A stretch of 64,000 nucleotides of DNA from the NCBI GenBank assembly GCA_902141825.1, contig CABFPG010000013.1:1-64000 (forward strand). Reading direction: 5' to 3'. Below are positions 53,256-62,867 of this stretch, piece by piece. Below the pieces are notes generated by a model. It was not told the origin of the DNA, made no database searches, and saw only the letters and a list, made by a program, of their open reading frames with translations. How positions within the stretch are numbered: the stretch's first letter is position 1; every line of letters begins with the position of its first letter. The position numbers were made by a program, and so were the translations under genes. Source of the stretch: Thalassocella blandensis (GTDB lineage: Bacteria > Pseudomonadota > Gammaproteobacteria > Pseudomonadales > Cellvibrionaceae).

Positions 53256-54364
53256 GTCAACGCATTGCCATTATTGGCGGTGGCCAACTGGCGCGAATGA
53301 TGGCGCTGGATGGCATCCCCATGGGAATCAGCTTTAGTTTTTTAGTCGAACATGGCGAAGACACCCGCTGCGTTAATAATCTGGGCGACATTGTTACTCG
53401 CTCTGCAGACCAGAGCAGTCAGGCGCTGTATGAAGCCCTTGGGCAACCCACGGTCATTACTGTGGAAAAAGAACATGTCGATATACCGCTTCTGCGCGAA
53501 CTCCAGTCGCTATGCCCGGTGTACCCCAACCCGGATGGGCTGGAGAAATTCAAAAACCGCCTGAGTGAAAAGCGGTTCTTACAATCCCTGGAAATCCCCC
53601 TTGCCGCGTTCCAGGAAGTGACCAGCAGAGAAGAGCTGGAACAGGCCATTAACACTCTGGCAAAGCCTATTTTCCTGAAGTCACAAGAACAGGGCTACGA
53701 CGGCTATAACCAATACAAAATTACCGACGATAACGCTGCGGACGTATTGTCTTCGATTGAATTTCCAAGCCAATGGGTGGCGGAATCTTTTGTCGATTTC
53801 CAACGTGAAGTGTCATTTATCGCGGTACGCAGCACCAGTAATAAAGTGCGCATTTATCCGGCTGTGGAGAATTACCACCACAATGGCACCCTGTTGACCT
53901 CGCTTGCACCCGCACCTGAACTCAGCGATGACCAGATAGAAAGAGCGAAAAGCTATCTCAAGAAGATTGTGAAAGCGGTCGACTATGTTGGTGTGATTTG
54001 CATGGAGTGCTTCGTTTGCGGCGACGACATTCTGGTCAATGAAATTGCCCCTCGGGTACATAACAGTGGCCACTGGACAAGTAAGGGAGCGCTTACCAGC
54101 CAATTTGAAAATCACGTGCGCGCGGTGAGTGATTTACCTTTGGGCTCTACCGAAGCACTGGGTATTAGCGGCATGTTGAATTTGCTGGGCGTTACTCTCT
54201 CAGCCGAACAGGCCTGCGATGCCCACTCATTCCTCACACTGTATGGCAAAACCACTCGCCCACGACGCAAACTGGGCCACGTTACAGTGAATTACAACAA
54301 CTATGACGATGCCATTACCCGAGTCAAAACCCTGGAAGAGCTAGCCTACGGCAAAGATGTTTAA
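53252..54364 (+). CDS. purK: N5-carboxyaminoimidazole ribonucleotide synthase PurK
   Basis: 370 aa from ATG 53252, overlapping the purE stop. ATP-grasp protein: N-terminal [21 protein letters not shown]-site residues in [20 protein letters not shown], and [20 protein letters not shown] with metal-binding Glu and Asn, then VHNSGHWT. It makes N5-CAIR from AIR, ATP and bicarbonate, feeding PurE directly. The pair is a standard operon. Confidence 0.97.
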   Translation: MSQRIAIIGGGQLARMMALDGIPMGISFSFLVEHGEDTRCVNNLGDIVTRSADQSSQALYEALGQPTVITVEKEHVDIPLLRELQSLCPVYPNPDGLEKFKNRLSEKRFLQSLEIPLAAFQEVTSREELEQAINTLAKPIFLKSQEQGYDGYNQYKITDDNAADVLSSIEFPSQWVAESFVDFQREVSFIAVRSTSNKVRIYPAVENYHHNGTLLTSLAPAPELSDDQIERAKSYLKKIVKAVDYVGVICMECFVCGDDILVNEIAPRVHNSGHWTSKGALTSQFENHVRAVSDLPLGSTEALGISGMLNLLGVTLSAEQACDAHSFLTLYGKTTRPRRKLGHVTVNYNNYDDAITRVKTLEELAYGKDV

Positions 54365-54400
54365 GCTGAAAGCCGCCATTGACGGCTTTTAATAAGATGG

Positions 54401-54742
54401 TTATTGACGAGGCTTAACTTCGCGCGAAGACGACGCATCGCCTCCGCCGATATGCTGTAACCACCAGCGAAGACCAACAAATAAAAACCGCCAGTCTTTA
54501 AAAAACTCCGGCGGTTTTTTTTCGAAATAATGTCCCACAAACTGCAGCACCCACCCGAGTACAAAACACCAGATCGCCAGTATGATGGCCTTTTTCCACA
54601 CCAGCCCGAGCACAAGCAGAAAAATAGAAAAAACAATCAGCGGAATGCCAAAAGTATGACAAAGCTGGTTGATGGGATGCTGGTGACCTTGTGCGTATTC
54701 TTTTACCCATTGATCCCAGGGTTTCGAACTGAAAATTGCCAT
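54401..54742 (-). CDS. DUF962 / Mpo1-like membrane protein
   Basis: 113 aa from ATG 54742 (MAIFSSKPWDQWVKEYAQGH), 9 bases after GGAGG. The DUF962 core is visible: QHPINQLCHTFGIPLIVFSI and LQFVGHYFEKKPPEFFKDW, with the His residues that bind iron in yeast Mpo1, a 2-hydroxy fatty acid dioxygenase. Two or three membrane helices. Bacterial activity not established. Directly downstream (2 bases) of the DUF938 gene, hence the same transcript. Confidence 0.88.
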   Translation of the reverse strand: MAIFSSKPWDQWVKEYAQGHQHPINQLCHTFGIPLIVFSIFLLVLGLVWKKAIILAIWCFVLGWVLQFVGHYFEKKPPEFFKDWRFLFVGLRWWLQHIGGGDASSSREVKPRQ

Positions 54743-54744
54743 TA

Positions 54745-55344
54745 TTATGTACCTCCAGTTTTTTTCCAAACCAGCAAGCGATTATTCGCCGGCATGGCAT
54801 TGTCTTCGACCAGGGATAGACCGTGATGATTCGCTATTTCATTAATTTCTTCAAAATTGCGAATCCCTTGATGCTCGGCCATTGATTTGAGCCAGATATC
54901 AAAGTTGCGATTACTTTCACTGGTGTATTTACCATCGTAGTTGAAAGGCCCGTATAAGGCGAATATACCGTTCTCAGGTAAACGATATGCAACTTCACGC
55001 ACCATATGCTGTGTCACTTCCCACGGCATGATGTGCGAAGTATTTGCGCTGAAAACAGCATCAAAACCATGAGGCCAGGTGACTTGCGTAACATCAAGCT
55101 CCTGCGGCATTCGCAGATTAGGCAGGGAAGAGTCTGCACAACGCAAATTCAATCCAGGGAGATTTATCGCCTGATCACTCGGCTGCCAGCGCAGCCAGGA
55201 GAGGTGTTGAGCAAAAAAAGTGGCATGTTGGCCTGTCCCAGATCCAATCTCCAATACCTCATGCACGGTTTTGTACACACGTGTCAGCTCGGTCAAGATA
55301 GGTTGTTTATTGTTTTCGCAGGCTTGGGAAAAAGGCAGTTCCAT
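54745..55344 (-). CDS. DUF938 SAM-dependent methyltransferase-like protein
   Basis: About 199 aa from ATG 55344 (MELPFSQACENNKQPILTEL). The family signature is SQACENNKQPILTELTRVYK followed by the SAM motif VLEIGSGTGQHATFFAQHL, then ANTSHIMPWEVTQHM and LYGPFNYDGKYTSESNRNFD. Substrate unknown. The longer ORF to 55422 is not supported by family N-terminus. AGGAG lies about 11 bases before the ATG. Confidence 0.92.
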   Translation of the reverse strand: MELPFSQACENNKQPILTELTRVYKTVHEVLEIGSGTGQHATFFAQHLSWLRWQPSDQAINLPGLNLRCADSSLPNLRMPQELDVTQVTWPHGFDAVFSANTSHIMPWEVTQHMVREVAYRLPENGIFALYGPFNYDGKYTSESNRNFDIWLKSMAEHQGIRNFEEINEIANHHGLSLVEDNAMPANNRLLVWKKTGGT

Positions 55345-55730
55345 CACGAGACATGCTCCTGTTCGGGTGCTGAAGTACATTACCGCTAGGTGTGAACACC
55401 ATTTCAGGTGATCACCGGACAATATTTGGCATTATGCGCCGAATTCACCAATAAGTAAGCGAATATAAATGACATATTATGACCGTACACCTGGCGCAGG
55501 ACAATTCCACCTTTCAGATATACCGTAAACGGCCTACATGAAAAAAATAGCGCGCAAGATGCCAGTCGTTATGCAGATTTAGAGGAAGTAAAATAGACAA
55601 TTAAAGAGATATGGTTAACGCTATAACGCCGCACAAAACAGGGAAAGACTCATCAGCGGCGACAAGCTCAAAGTCTTTTTGCTTCAGTTTCAAATTAACC
55701 GAGCTTCAAATTGAATATGCGTCAAAGAAT
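55345..55730. other. Gene-free stretch upstream of the DUF938-DUF962 pair
   Basis: 386 bp, no accepted gene. It carries the promoter of the DUF938 gene and the end of the LpxH-like gene to the right. No terminator-like hairpin is clear. Confidence 0.3.
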
Positions 55731-56705
55731 TTAAGGTTCAACCAGCAGCTCTTCGGCAACAACGGGATTGGTCTGCTTCGCGATCACCGTCGTGGGAGCG
55801 ACAGCTTTCTTCCTTGGCTTCACGACAGCTTTGGTTTTCACCGGCGCTTCCTCCAGCCAATGGATCAAGCGAAAATTTCCTTCAGCATCTTCAGCAACAG
55901 CACTACACGACTCTACCCAGTCGCCCGTATTGTAGTATTCCGTTCCATCGATTGTTTTCATCGCCGGATGATGAATGTGCCCACACACAACACCATCAAA
56001 GCCCTGCTTTTTCGCACCAAAGGCAACGGCACGCTCATAATCCGCGATATAGGTTTGTGCACGGGATAGATGACTTTTCAGAAACCCGGAAAAGGACCAG
56101 TATCCGTAGCCGTATTTCGCCCGGAAGCGATTGAAAATACGGTTGAGAAACATCAAAAACTCGTAACCGTGATCGCCAATTAACTTAAGGAATTTACCGC
56201 AGCGAGTGACGCCTTCAAATTGATCGCCGTGAATCACTAAAAGACGTTTGTTCTGAGCGGTGACGTGAGTAAAGCGGTTCAATAACTGAATATTGTCGAG
56301 TTTTGTATTTGCATATTTCCGCAAAAATTCATCGTGATTACCGGTGATGTAGTAAATTGGCACACCACTTTTCGACAGCTTAAGCAAGCGGCGGATCACC
56401 AGATTAAAACTCTTATTCCAGTAAACCCCGGACTTCATTCGCCAGCCATCAAAAATATCGCCAACCAGATAAAGACGATCAACTTTGCACTGCTTGAGAA
56501 AGTCGTTTAATTCTCTGGCCTTACAATCTTTTGTACCCAAATGAACATCAGAAATAAACAGACTGCGGAAATGATATTTTTTACCGGGGGTTTTACCAGA
56601 GGAAGATGGGCCGTCCCCCTCATTTTCAGAGGAGTCTTTTACCTCTGCATTCACATGTGCACTCACTTGCGAATAGAGGCTGGCAATATCAGTAAAACCG
56701 TTCAT
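55731..56705 (-). CDS. LpxH-like metallophosphoesterase (UDP-2,3-diacylglucosamine diphosphatase family)
   Basis: 324 aa. Metallophosphoesterase motifs in order: FISDVHLGTK (Asp, His), YLVGDIFDGWRM (Gly-Asp), YITGNHDEFLRKY (Gly-Asn-His-Asp/Glu), VIHGDQFEGV (His), and VCGHIHHPAMKTI (Gly-His-x-His). The family hydrolyses UDP-2,3-diacylglucosamine in lipid A synthesis, but this longer class with a hydrophilic N-terminal 45 residues and a Lys/Ala/Pro-rich tail is often a paralog of LpxH of uncertain substrate. No partner genes nearby. Confidence 0.88.
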   Translation of the reverse strand: MNGFTDIASLYSQVSAHVNAEVKDSSENEGDGPSSSGKTPGKKYHFRSLFISDVHLGTKDCKARELNDFLKQCKVDRLYLVGDIFDGWRMKSGVYWNKSFNLVIRRLLKLSKSGVPIYYITGNHDEFLRKYANTKLDNIQLLNRFTHVTAQNKRLLVIHGDQFEGVTRCGKFLKLIGDHGYEFLMFLNRIFNRFRAKYGYGYWSFSGFLKSHLSRAQTYIADYERAVAFGAKKQGFDGVVCGHIHHPAMKTIDGTEYYNTGDWVESCSAVAEDAEGNFRLIHWLEEAPVKTKAVVKPRKKAVAPTTVIAKQTNPVVAEELLVEP

Positions 56706-56875
56706 GCCAACAGTGTCGCTGCGATGTGTGAACCTTATGTGAAAATTCGATGAATATCTTATGACAAAATGCAGGACCGAAGACGCACAAAGCGTTTAAA
56801 GCCGCTCGGGATGTTTAATCAATCCTTGTATCAGCACACCTTAAGAATGAACCACAGCGTCAGATAGAAGACAAT

Positions 56876-56903
56876 AAAAAAGCGGCCATCAAAGCCGCTT
56901 TTT
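56876..56903 (-). terminator. Rho-independent terminator of the gene at 56952
   Basis: On the minus strand AGCGGC (56899-56894) pairs with GCCGCT (56886-56881) around TTTGATG, followed by a run of T's. It lies 48 bases after the stop; symmetrical T/A runs also allow plus-strand use. Confidence 0.9.
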
Positions 56904-56951
56904 AAAACAGAGTGCAACACTTCTTCTCATAGTGTTAGTACTGGCATTTCT

Positions 56952-57710
56952 TTAACGGGAAGTGACTGCAGTGCCGGAATCCGTTTGATAATTAACAACT
57001 GCCACGTAGCCCATTGGCACGGGCTTACCATTCACAAACCCTGGAATAAAGCGCGATTTTTTCACCGCATTCTTCACCAGGTTCGCATCACGTTTATATG
57101 CTCGACCTGTATCCAACGTTCGCACCATATCCGCTTTACCACTTTCATTCACAGTGGCAGCAATGCGGGACATATCTCCCTCACCCAAAAACTGATCGCC
57201 ACTGACCCAACTGTTTTTGCTGTATTCCTCATACCAGTTCGCCACATCCAGACGTTCTTGTGGAGCGACATAATCACGCCCATAACGCTCATACATTGTT
57301 CCAAGATTGGGAATTAACAAGGCTTCAATATTCCCTTTGGCACTGTGAAAGGCCACACGGTAGGACATCCGCACTGGGACTTGTTGACCATCAACTTCAG
57401 CGGGCAAAAATGCCAGCTGATTCAGTACGGTTTGGGTTTCATTCACCACGTCCAACTTACCGGCTTTGTCATAACACTGCGTGTTACTTGCTGCACCTTT
57501 ATCACTGATATCAGACTGACAATACAAAACGTGAGTTTGGTTTTGACTTTTAAGTGCTGCCACCGATCCAACCTGGCTGACTAAGGTATCACCCGCAAAA
57601 TTAAACATGGCAGACTTATATTGGGTTTCTGCAAATGCGTTTGGGGTGAGGCATGCGAACAACGCGGCTGGCGCCAATACTTTCACTGCACTCGAAATAA
57701 TAGTTTTCAT
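56952..57710 (-). CDS. Exported protein with two TonB C-terminal-like repeats
   Basis: 252 aa. Signal peptide (residues 1-27, ending NAFAETQ). Two halves follow. The second (about 180-245, RIAATVNESGKADMVRTLDT and NAVKKSRFIPGFVNGKPVPM, ending YVAVVNY) fits the TonB C-terminal pattern of a strand, a helix and the F-x-P-x-x-x-x-G-x-P-V turn. The first (about 85-130, NQLAFLPAEVDGQQVPVRMS followed by YRVAF) repeats that turn. There is no inner-membrane anchor, so it is a periplasmic relative, not an energy transducer. Function unknown. Confidence 0.7.
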   Translation of the reverse strand: MKTIISSAVKVLAPAALFACLTPNAFAETQYKSAMFNFAGDTLVSQVGSVAALKSQNQTHVLYCQSDISDKGAASNTQCYDKAGKLDVVNETQTVLNQLAFLPAEVDGQQVPVRMSYRVAFHSAKGNIEALLIPNLGTMYERYGRDYVAPQERLDVANWYEEYSKNSWVSGDQFLGEGDMSRIAATVNESGKADMVRTLDTGRAYKRDANLVKNAVKKSRFIPGFVNGKPVPMGYVAVVNYQTDSGTAVTSR

Positions 57711-58259
57711 ACCCCGATCTCCTGTTTTTACTGTAAAAAATCGTATTTTTATATAACTCTCAGCATTAACATTAGCATGCGGGCTACCATAGAAATATTA
57801 ATTTTATGTTACAAAAACAGCTTTTACTGTCATAAACCCGATTTATTTTAACAAACACAGCTGATTCGACTGTAAACCATGACATTTCAGGTGCCCAACT
57901 GGGCAAAGCCTAATCAGCACCGCGACCACGTTATAACTATAAGATATATGCCTTGCTGATTTAATCACTACCATGCCGACTCCATTTCTGCACTGGCTTC
58001 CAATTCAAAAGATAAGAAGACGCTCGCTAATAGATGCTCACCAATAGACGCTATGTGTTTGATGAGTTTTCGTGAGGAAGAGGTACAGTGTTTACAGATA
58101 CACAACAAAAAATGGTAACAGACCAGAATAAACCAGCTGGCACTTTAAAGAAGACACGTTAAAGAAGACACGTTAAAGAGGACGCGGTAGAAAATGCCGG
58201 TGCAAGACTGCGCAACCGCTATGAGGTCTAGCCTACATGCGATTGCGCCATCGGTTTAA
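57711..58259. other. Gene-free stretch between two exported-protein genes
   Basis: 549 bp, AT-rich next to 57710 (promoter of that gene). The only structure I see is the tandem 14-bp repeat at 58145-58186. Confidence 0.35.
58145..58186 (+). repeat. Three tandem 14-bp repeats
   Basis: TTAAAGAAGACACG twice, then TTAAAGAGGACGCG. Same unit length as part of the array at 40832, and both contain a TTAA/AAGAG-like core. Confidence 0.85.
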
Positions 58260-60668
58260 CTATTGATAGTTGGTGTAACGTGACCCCGTAATATAGACAT
58301 CGCGATCAGCATCCACCGTTATCCACTGCGAGTTCTTCTGTACAAACCTTTCCAGTTGCGCAGAGTTTAATAATATAGCCGATGCAATATCGTGTTTCCG
58401 TTGGTGAATATTGGCATACTCCAACGTTACCGCCGTGAAGATATTATCAATTAATTGCTTTTTCACACTCTCCCGGATCGCCTCTTGATTCGCGAGCGAA
58501 ATATTTGGATCGACAAACTTTATGCCAAACCAGGCACTTTCATTCAAACCATAAATAAAACGTGCAATCTCATCTTTATCAACATGAAAATTGCCCGAGA
58601 AGCGATGACTCGGAAGACGGTGATAAAAATGGTGTAAATAAAATGCGTCCCGGTAGTGTTCGTTTGGCATGGTCTGCCGGTAGAAGCGAGCAAAAATCTG
58701 CTTTGCAACTACGCCAAGGTTATAAACAATACGTACTCCAGATTCCGTTTTATATTGATAATTATGACGGAGATTAATATTCAATGACTTAGGTAGATGA
58801 CGAATCTCTTCTGGCATAGTCGCGGCATAACCGTTCGGATAATGCTCACACAACGCAGCCAGCGACAAGCCCATTTCACCGCGATAAGTATCCCTCCCAG
58901 GGAAGCTAATCTGTTCATCCAAAATCGGACGAACCTCAACATTTTGCACATTCACATCTCTAAACGGACCATAGCGACCATCACTGTGGTATACATCCTG
59001 ATTTTCCATGTCCAGCATGCGTGTCCATAAGATACCAGTTTTTTCTGAAACGTTATTGGGCAGGGAGGAAATAACTCGCCCCGAAGTTATCGGCATTTTT
59101 AGCCAATCGGTAACCTCCACATTTTTGTTCTTTTGCCGCACATTGGCAATGTGGGCAGACCAGTTGGACCGCATGTTATAAACAAGTTCACCACCATACA
59201 AACTATAGATTTCTTTGACCAGTAGACGCCGCTCTACATTCAAAGCGTACAATTCATCTAACGCTTGTGTTATAGCGTTATGTTCATTCGCCTTATTTTG
59301 AACATAGGTTTCCAATTTTCCATCTGCCGTTTCATACACTGACACACCCAACGCATGCTCATAACTCGCCTGATCACGCGACGCTTCTGCATCGGTTACT
59401 GCTGCCTCGGCCATCTCTAATTCTTTTTCGCTCACCAAACCAAGGCTATAGTCATCTTCCAGTTGCGTTAAGATAGACTGAGCGTACTGCAATTTGTTTT
59501 CAGCAATAGCAACCAGATACGCCAGTTGCGCCAGTTTGTCTTCAGCAAGATTTCGTGTGGCAAGTAACTGCTGATATTCCGCTGTAGCAAACTGCTGCGT
59601 CACAAGACTAAATAACTGCTCAGTTAAACTGGCTATTTCGTTATTTGCTTTGTGCTCTTCTGCTATTGTGGAGTGAACCTGCGGGCACATGGCAATACTA
59701 TCGCGCAAATGTATTTGCTCAGCAGCCACCTCACCGGATACCGGCGGTAAAAAGTAAAGTCTGTCACAGGTATCATTTGTATAATAGTCGGTGCCATATA
59801 CCAAACCATTAATTTTTACGCCGCAATCACTTGTATTACTTGCACTGGGATCACCCATCTGCGTGGATATATAATGAAACACACCTGAGGCATCGGGTGT
59901 CGCGAATGCCATTTGGCCACCCTGGTAGCTGAATTGCTTGGCAAACAATTCCGCTCGGCCATCATCATTCAAATCTTTTAATCTGACCGAAGCAAAATTA
60001 GACAGATGATCCATTAATACATCTTTTGTAAACTTTTGAACAATTTTCGGCGTGCGAGATGTGAGAATCGGACCATACTTGGTCTGGGCATACTTTTCTT
60101 CCAGCTTTAACGTAAAGCTGGGAAACACTTTGTTCCATATGTTATTTTGTTGTTCAGTAAACACCAGAATATCCGTTATAAAATCGCCGTTAATATCTCC
60201 CCATATGACTTTACCAGGCAAGGCCGTCCAGCCGGAAATGGACGTCGTTTCCTCGATAAATTTTGCATCGTAACTGTGATCATAGATACTACTGCTTTTA
60301 CGGAAAATGTGCAGATTCTCAGCATTTAAATTCACGCCGGCATTATCCACAAAGCGACTGTTCTGCAAAATTTCGTAAGCATTGTCCGGGCTGCTAGCGG
60401 CTTGAAACGCCACCAGAAACTCTGGATAGAAATCCACGGGCATATTGGGGCCAGGAGCAGGTCCCGCAGCAAACACCGGAACCATACGGTAATACATTTT
60501 ATATGGCTTTTTGGTAAAGCCATGTGGCTTAAACGTATTAATATGTTCGACGGCATTATATTTGTCATTTGCGGGATGAGAAATAATAACGGTACTGTGA
60601 GCCAGCGTGGCAATACAAGCCAGGCAACCCATCAACAAAGAGTAAAATACTCTTGCACATAGATTCAT
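58260..60668 (-). CDS. Large exported protein with FG-GAP-like repeats and coiled coil (paralog of 62868)
   Basis: 802 aa. Signal peptide (residues 1-25, LLMGCLACIATLAHS). Residues about 155-270 have two calcium-loop motifs of the FG-GAP/VCBS type (GDINGDFITDILVF; DLNDDGRAELFAK). Residues about 340-470 form a long coiled coil (NEIASLTEQLFSLVTQQFAT and following). The C-terminal third is related to the protein at 62868: compare LYGGELVYNMRSNWSAHI with MYGGEIKMTYRTTWDKTI, TGILWTRM with TGLLWSSL, and DTYRGEMGLSLAALC with DTFQGSIGVTLANAC. Family not recognised. Confidence 0.72.
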   Translation of the reverse strand: MNLCARVFYSLLMGCLACIATLAHSTVIISHPANDKYNAVEHINTFKPHGFTKKPYKMYYRMVPVFAAGPAPGPNMPVDFYPEFLVAFQAASSPDNAYEILQNSRFVDNAGVNLNAENLHIFRKSSSIYDHSYDAKFIEETTSISGWTALPGKVIWGDINGDFITDILVFTEQQNNIWNKVFPSFTLKLEEKYAQTKYGPILTSRTPKIVQKFTKDVLMDHLSNFASVRLKDLNDDGRAELFAKQFSYQGGQMAFATPDASGVFHYISTQMGDPSASNTSDCGVKINGLVYGTDYYTNDTCDRLYFLPPVSGEVAAEQIHLRDSIAMCPQVHSTIAEEHKANNEIASLTEQLFSLVTQQFATAEYQQLLATRNLAEDKLAQLAYLVAIAENKLQYAQSILTQLEDDYSLGLVSEKELEMAEAAVTDAEASRDQASYEHALGVSVYETADGKLETYVQNKANEHNAITQALDELYALNVERRLLVKEIYSLYGGELVYNMRSNWSAHIANVRQKNKNVEVTDWLKMPITSGRVISSLPNNVSEKTGILWTRMLDMENQDVYHSDGRYGPFRDVNVQNVEVRPILDEQISFPGRDTYRGEMGLSLAALCEHYPNGYAATMPEEIRHLPKSLNINLRHNYQYKTESGVRIVYNLGVVAKQIFARFYRQTMPNEHYRDAFYLHHFYHRLPSHRFSGNFHVDKDEIARFIYGLNESAWFGIKFVDPNISLANQEAIRESVKKQLIDNIFTAVTLEYANIHQRKHDIASAILLNSAQLERFVQKNSQWITVDADRDVYITGSRYTNYQ

Positions 60669-60768
60669 AAAAATATCCCTATCATTACAGGTAAATCAAG
60701 TAAGTTTTCATCAAGAAAAATTAAAAAGCGGCCACGAGTGGGCCGCCATGTGAAAGAAAAATAAATGC

Positions 60769-62730
60769 TTACAGCCAATCTTCTGGAATACAAATCCCAG
60801 ACCAATAAACCTCGCCAAAATCACAAGGATCATCCTGACATACACCATCAATCAAAATCTGGTCTGCATTACACTCTTGTGGAACATCAACACATATGCC
60901 GTTTTCTAGTTGCTGATCTTCGTCGCATACGGGAGAAATATCCACACAGACACCATCTTCGAATTGCTGCCCTTCGTCGCATGCAGGAGGAATATCCACA
61001 CAGACACCATCTTCGAGTTGCTGCCCTTCGTCGCATGCAGGAGGAATATCTACACAGACACCATCTTCGAGCTGCTGCCCTTCATCGCATACAGGGGGAA
61101 TATCTACACAGACACCATCTTCGAGGACTTGCCCTTCATCACACTCCGGTGGCAGATCAACACAAACCCCATCCACTTCTTCCTGGCCTTCTTCACATTC
61201 CACCGGCTTTGGTGCATTCAACACCGTTTCAATGTGAATTGGGGATGTCACGAACAAGTGTGTGTCGACCTGATTGGTAAATAACGTAAACTGACTTTCT
61301 ACTCGCGCGATAATATCGCTCGGTGCAATATCCGAATCCGGCGTACTCAACCACCAGCCATTATAAACCCCGCACCAAGGGCTTGAAGTAATGGAATCGC
61401 ATTGTGCTTCCTGTGTGTTAACCACGGCAATACCGACACTTGAAACAAGTTTGTACAACAAATCCTGCTTCAATTGTTTACTGACAAATACAGCTTCGTT
61501 TTGATCGTGTCCCAACACCTGATCTATCGTGAAGCCAGGCAAAGTCTCTACCAGTTCTGTCAGGTCTTGAGATGAAAGATAACCAAAATCGTTTGCAGAA
61601 CTTGTAATCCCATCCAGAACAGCGGCAATATCCACATTGATAAGATAAGTACCTGCAATGGGCAATGTTTTTACTTCGTCAATCACCAGATCCATTCGCG
61701 GCAGTACGCTTTGTTCCTCTGTGCTATTTCTCAATGCGCAACTGCTTTGTTCATCACTTTTCACACGTAAATGTGTTAATTCTGTAAACGCCTGTTCAAT
61801 ATCCGCTTTTACAGTGCCTGTTGCGGGGAGCTCAACGTAAGGCCAGCTCAACATGTACTCGGATAAAGACAATTCCTTGAAAAGACGATAGCTATCATTT
61901 GGACCAAGTGCTCCCAAAGCCGGTCCGACACTTGCGGGCTGGCGAACATTCATATTATAAAAAGCTCTTGCATCGGTAAGCGATTTCCCGTCCAGAAAAG
62001 GCGCAATATCTCCATAAAGATTCACTGTCGTCACTTCACCAACAGAAGTATAGCTATGGGTAAACTGATGAAAAATTCCAAGATTGTAATCTAGCGTCTG
62101 ACTGGCCATGCTTAGTTTGCTTTCTAATTCATCCAGCACCCTGGTTGCCTGCGCCACATCACGGGTAATTTTTTCCACTTCGTAATCGACATCCGTGATT
62201 TCCTTTTTAAGATCGTAAACACGCGTGTTCGCCTCGCGCTCAGCAGCGCGTTTCGCGATATACTCTTCGTATTCTGGTTGACATTCTTCACGCAGAAAAA
62301 TATCTCGACAATCTTTATAAGCGTTCTTCGCCTCTTCAGTAAGCAGACTTGCTTCACTCAGTATCTGGTTGGCTTCAGCTAAAGCCTGTTGTTTTTCCTC
62401 TCGAAGCGTTTCAAACTCCACCAGCTTTGAAGAAAGCAAGGATAACGCTTCTTCGGTCTGATTTTTTTCAGTACTCCATGCATTAAAACTTTGACGTAAG
62501 AAGGCTGATTCTGCTTCTGCAGAGCGAAAACGGGAATAGTTAAATTTGCTGTCTTCGCATTCCATCTCACCGCTTTGAAAGGTCTTACTCAAGACTTCAA
62601 AACCCAGCGTTGGCAAAGGCTGTTCTACAGCAGACGCTTGTGAAGAGACACTTGCTGCACACGTAATAATAGACGGCAGTATTTTTCTAGTCACAGTATT
62701 AACGAATGTTGAATATCTACTAATTTCCAT
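60769..62730 (-). CDS. Large exported coiled-coil protein with seven Cys-rich C-terminal repeats
   Basis: About 653 aa from ATG 62730 (MEISRYSTFVNTVTRKILPS), which opens a signal peptide ending SSQASA; an upstream in-frame ATG at 62766 adds 12 charged residues. Residues about 60-215 are a long coiled coil with four cysteines (KDCRDIFLREECQPEYEEYI). The middle (about 220-510) is a mixed domain with YNMNVRQPASVGPALG. The C-terminus has seven 18-aa units of the form C-D-E-G-Q-x-L-E-D-G-V-C-V-D-I-P-P, each with two cysteines. Those units resemble short secreted Cys repeats. Position between 58260 and 62868, and coiled coil plus export signal, suggest a common assembly. Confidence 0.7.
   Translation of the reverse strand: MEISRYSTFVNTVTRKILPSIITCAASVSSQASAVEQPLPTLGFEVLSKTFQSGEMECEDSKFNYSRFRSAEAESAFLRQSFNAWSTEKNQTEEALSLLSSKLVEFETLREEKQQALAEANQILSEASLLTEEAKNAYKDCRDIFLREECQPEYEEYIAKRAAEREANTRVYDLKKEITDVDYEVEKITRDVAQATRVLDELESKLSMASQTLDYNLGIFHQFTHSYTSVGEVTTVNLYGDIAPFLDGKSLTDARAFYNMNVRQPASVGPALGALGPNDSYRLFKELSLSEYMLSWPYVELPATGTVKADIEQAFTELTHLRVKSDEQSSCALRNSTEEQSVLPRMDLVIDEVKTLPIAGTYLINVDIAAVLDGITSSANDFGYLSSQDLTELVETLPGFTIDQVLGHDQNEAVFVSKQLKQDLLYKLVSSVGIAVVNTQEAQCDSITSSPWCGVYNGWWLSTPDSDIAPSDIIARVESQFTLFTNQVDTHLFVTSPIHIETVLNAPKPVECEEGQEEVDGVCVDLPPECDEGQVLEDGVCVDIPPVCDEGQQLEDGVCVDIPPACDEGQQLEDGVCVDIPPACDEGQQFEDGVCVDISPVCDEDQQLENGICVDVPQECNADQILIDGVCQDDPCDFGEVYWSGICIPEDWL
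60820..61197 (-). repeat. Seven tandem 54-bp units encoding the Cys-rich repeats
   Basis: The units are near-identical in the middle (for example those starting at 60973 and 61027) and more divergent at both ends, as in arrays that expand and contract from the centre. Confidence 0.9.
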
Positions 62731-62867
62731 GATGATAATCTCTTTTTCTTTCCTGTTTAGCGGCATGTATTAGTGGCCCGATGCAATCGCTGTTGTTAAG
62801 GAACACTAGAAAGCGGTTCGATATGCCGGAAAAACGAGCATATCGAACACAGTTTAGAAAGGTATGC

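Noticed and set aside
60820-61197. CRISPR-like direct repeats
   Set aside because: The 54-bp units are contiguous, in frame and encode a Cys-rich repeat within a larger gene.
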